6,389 bases of DNA, from the NCBI GenBank assembly GCA_002085035.1, contig MZGM01000104.1, positions 1 to 6,389 of the forward strand, given 5' to 3'. How positions within the stretch are numbered: the first letter of the stretch is position 1; each line of letters starts with the position of its first letter. Of the stretch, positions 6,317 to 6,389 are shown piece by piece. Under the pieces are notes generated by a model, which was not told the origin of the DNA, did no database searches, and worked only from the letters and a program-made list of their open reading frames with translations. The stretch is from Candidatus Zhuqueibacterota bacterium 4484_219. Its GTDB lineage: Bacteria > Zhuqueibacterota > JdFR-76 > 4484-219. The position numbers were made by a program, and so were the translations under genes.

Positions 6317-6389
6317 TAACGAAACTCTTGTTTGTCCTGATAGGGACAAAATGCTTGTAGCGAATAAGACTAGCCATTTATTCGAAGTC
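6314..6389 (-). repeat. Right arm: inverted, truncated copy of repeat A
   Basis: This is the perfect reverse complement of 6046-6121. It lacks the ACGGCATG end that closes the left copy and instead joins the MITE-like terminus at once. The window ends inside what would be its first hairpin; if symmetry continues, the next bases should complement 6029-6045. Confidence 0.95.

Noticed and set aside
6029..6389. CRISPR array
   Set aside because: Repeats are inverted, few and unequal, with no regularly spaced direct repeats or spacers.

Overview
The window reads as a chromosomal piece of a Gram-negative bacterium of moderate to low GC. A Kdo transferase and a heptosyltransferase-like GT9 enzyme together imply an LPS-type outer membrane. 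The Kdo transferase motifs (GSTWPSDE, VPHEPS, SKHDIWPN) look more like FCB-group (Bacteroidota, Chlorobiota, Calditrichota and relatives) sequences than proteobacterial ones. That placement is a low-confidence impression from memory, not a database result.

Layout: six genes on the + strand fill 1-5956 almost without gaps. In order they are a 5'-truncated apbE (FAD:protein FMN transferase), a UDP-glucuronate decarboxylase (UDP-xylose synthase), a GT9 glycosyltransferase, kdtA/waaA (GTG start at 3010), and two ECF/CbiO-type ABC ATPases (ecfA1, ecfA2). The gaps are 34 and 6 nt, then 32 nt once the kdtA start is corrected. They are followed by a 4-nt GTGA overlap and a 28-nt overlap. No internal promoter or terminator is apparent, so one operon with strong translational coupling at its 3' half is likely. 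The promoter lies upstream of the window.

Gene roles: the middle three genes form an envelope-glycan set, with UDP-xylose supply, heptose-type sugar transfer and Kdo transfer to lipid A. ApbE flavinylates exported or membrane redox proteins. The last two genes are the two ATPases of an energy-coupling-factor vitamin or metal importer, but no EcfT or S component follows. Each ATPase deviates at a key motif (Gln for the H-loop His in EcfA1, LSDGE for LSGGQ in EcfA2). The deviations are predicted to fall in the same composite ATP site, leaving the other site canonical.

The last 433 nt (5957-6389) carry no credible gene. They hold a layered repeat structure. A 101-bp hairpin-rich element with near-perfect terminal inverted repeats (6029-6129) is followed by a short extra segment, then a 156-bp MITE-like element with perfect termini (6161-6316). 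An inverted copy of the first element is then cut by the window end. The outer arms match over 76 of 76 bases. This non-coding structure is the most unusual thing here. No wholly new biological system was recognised.
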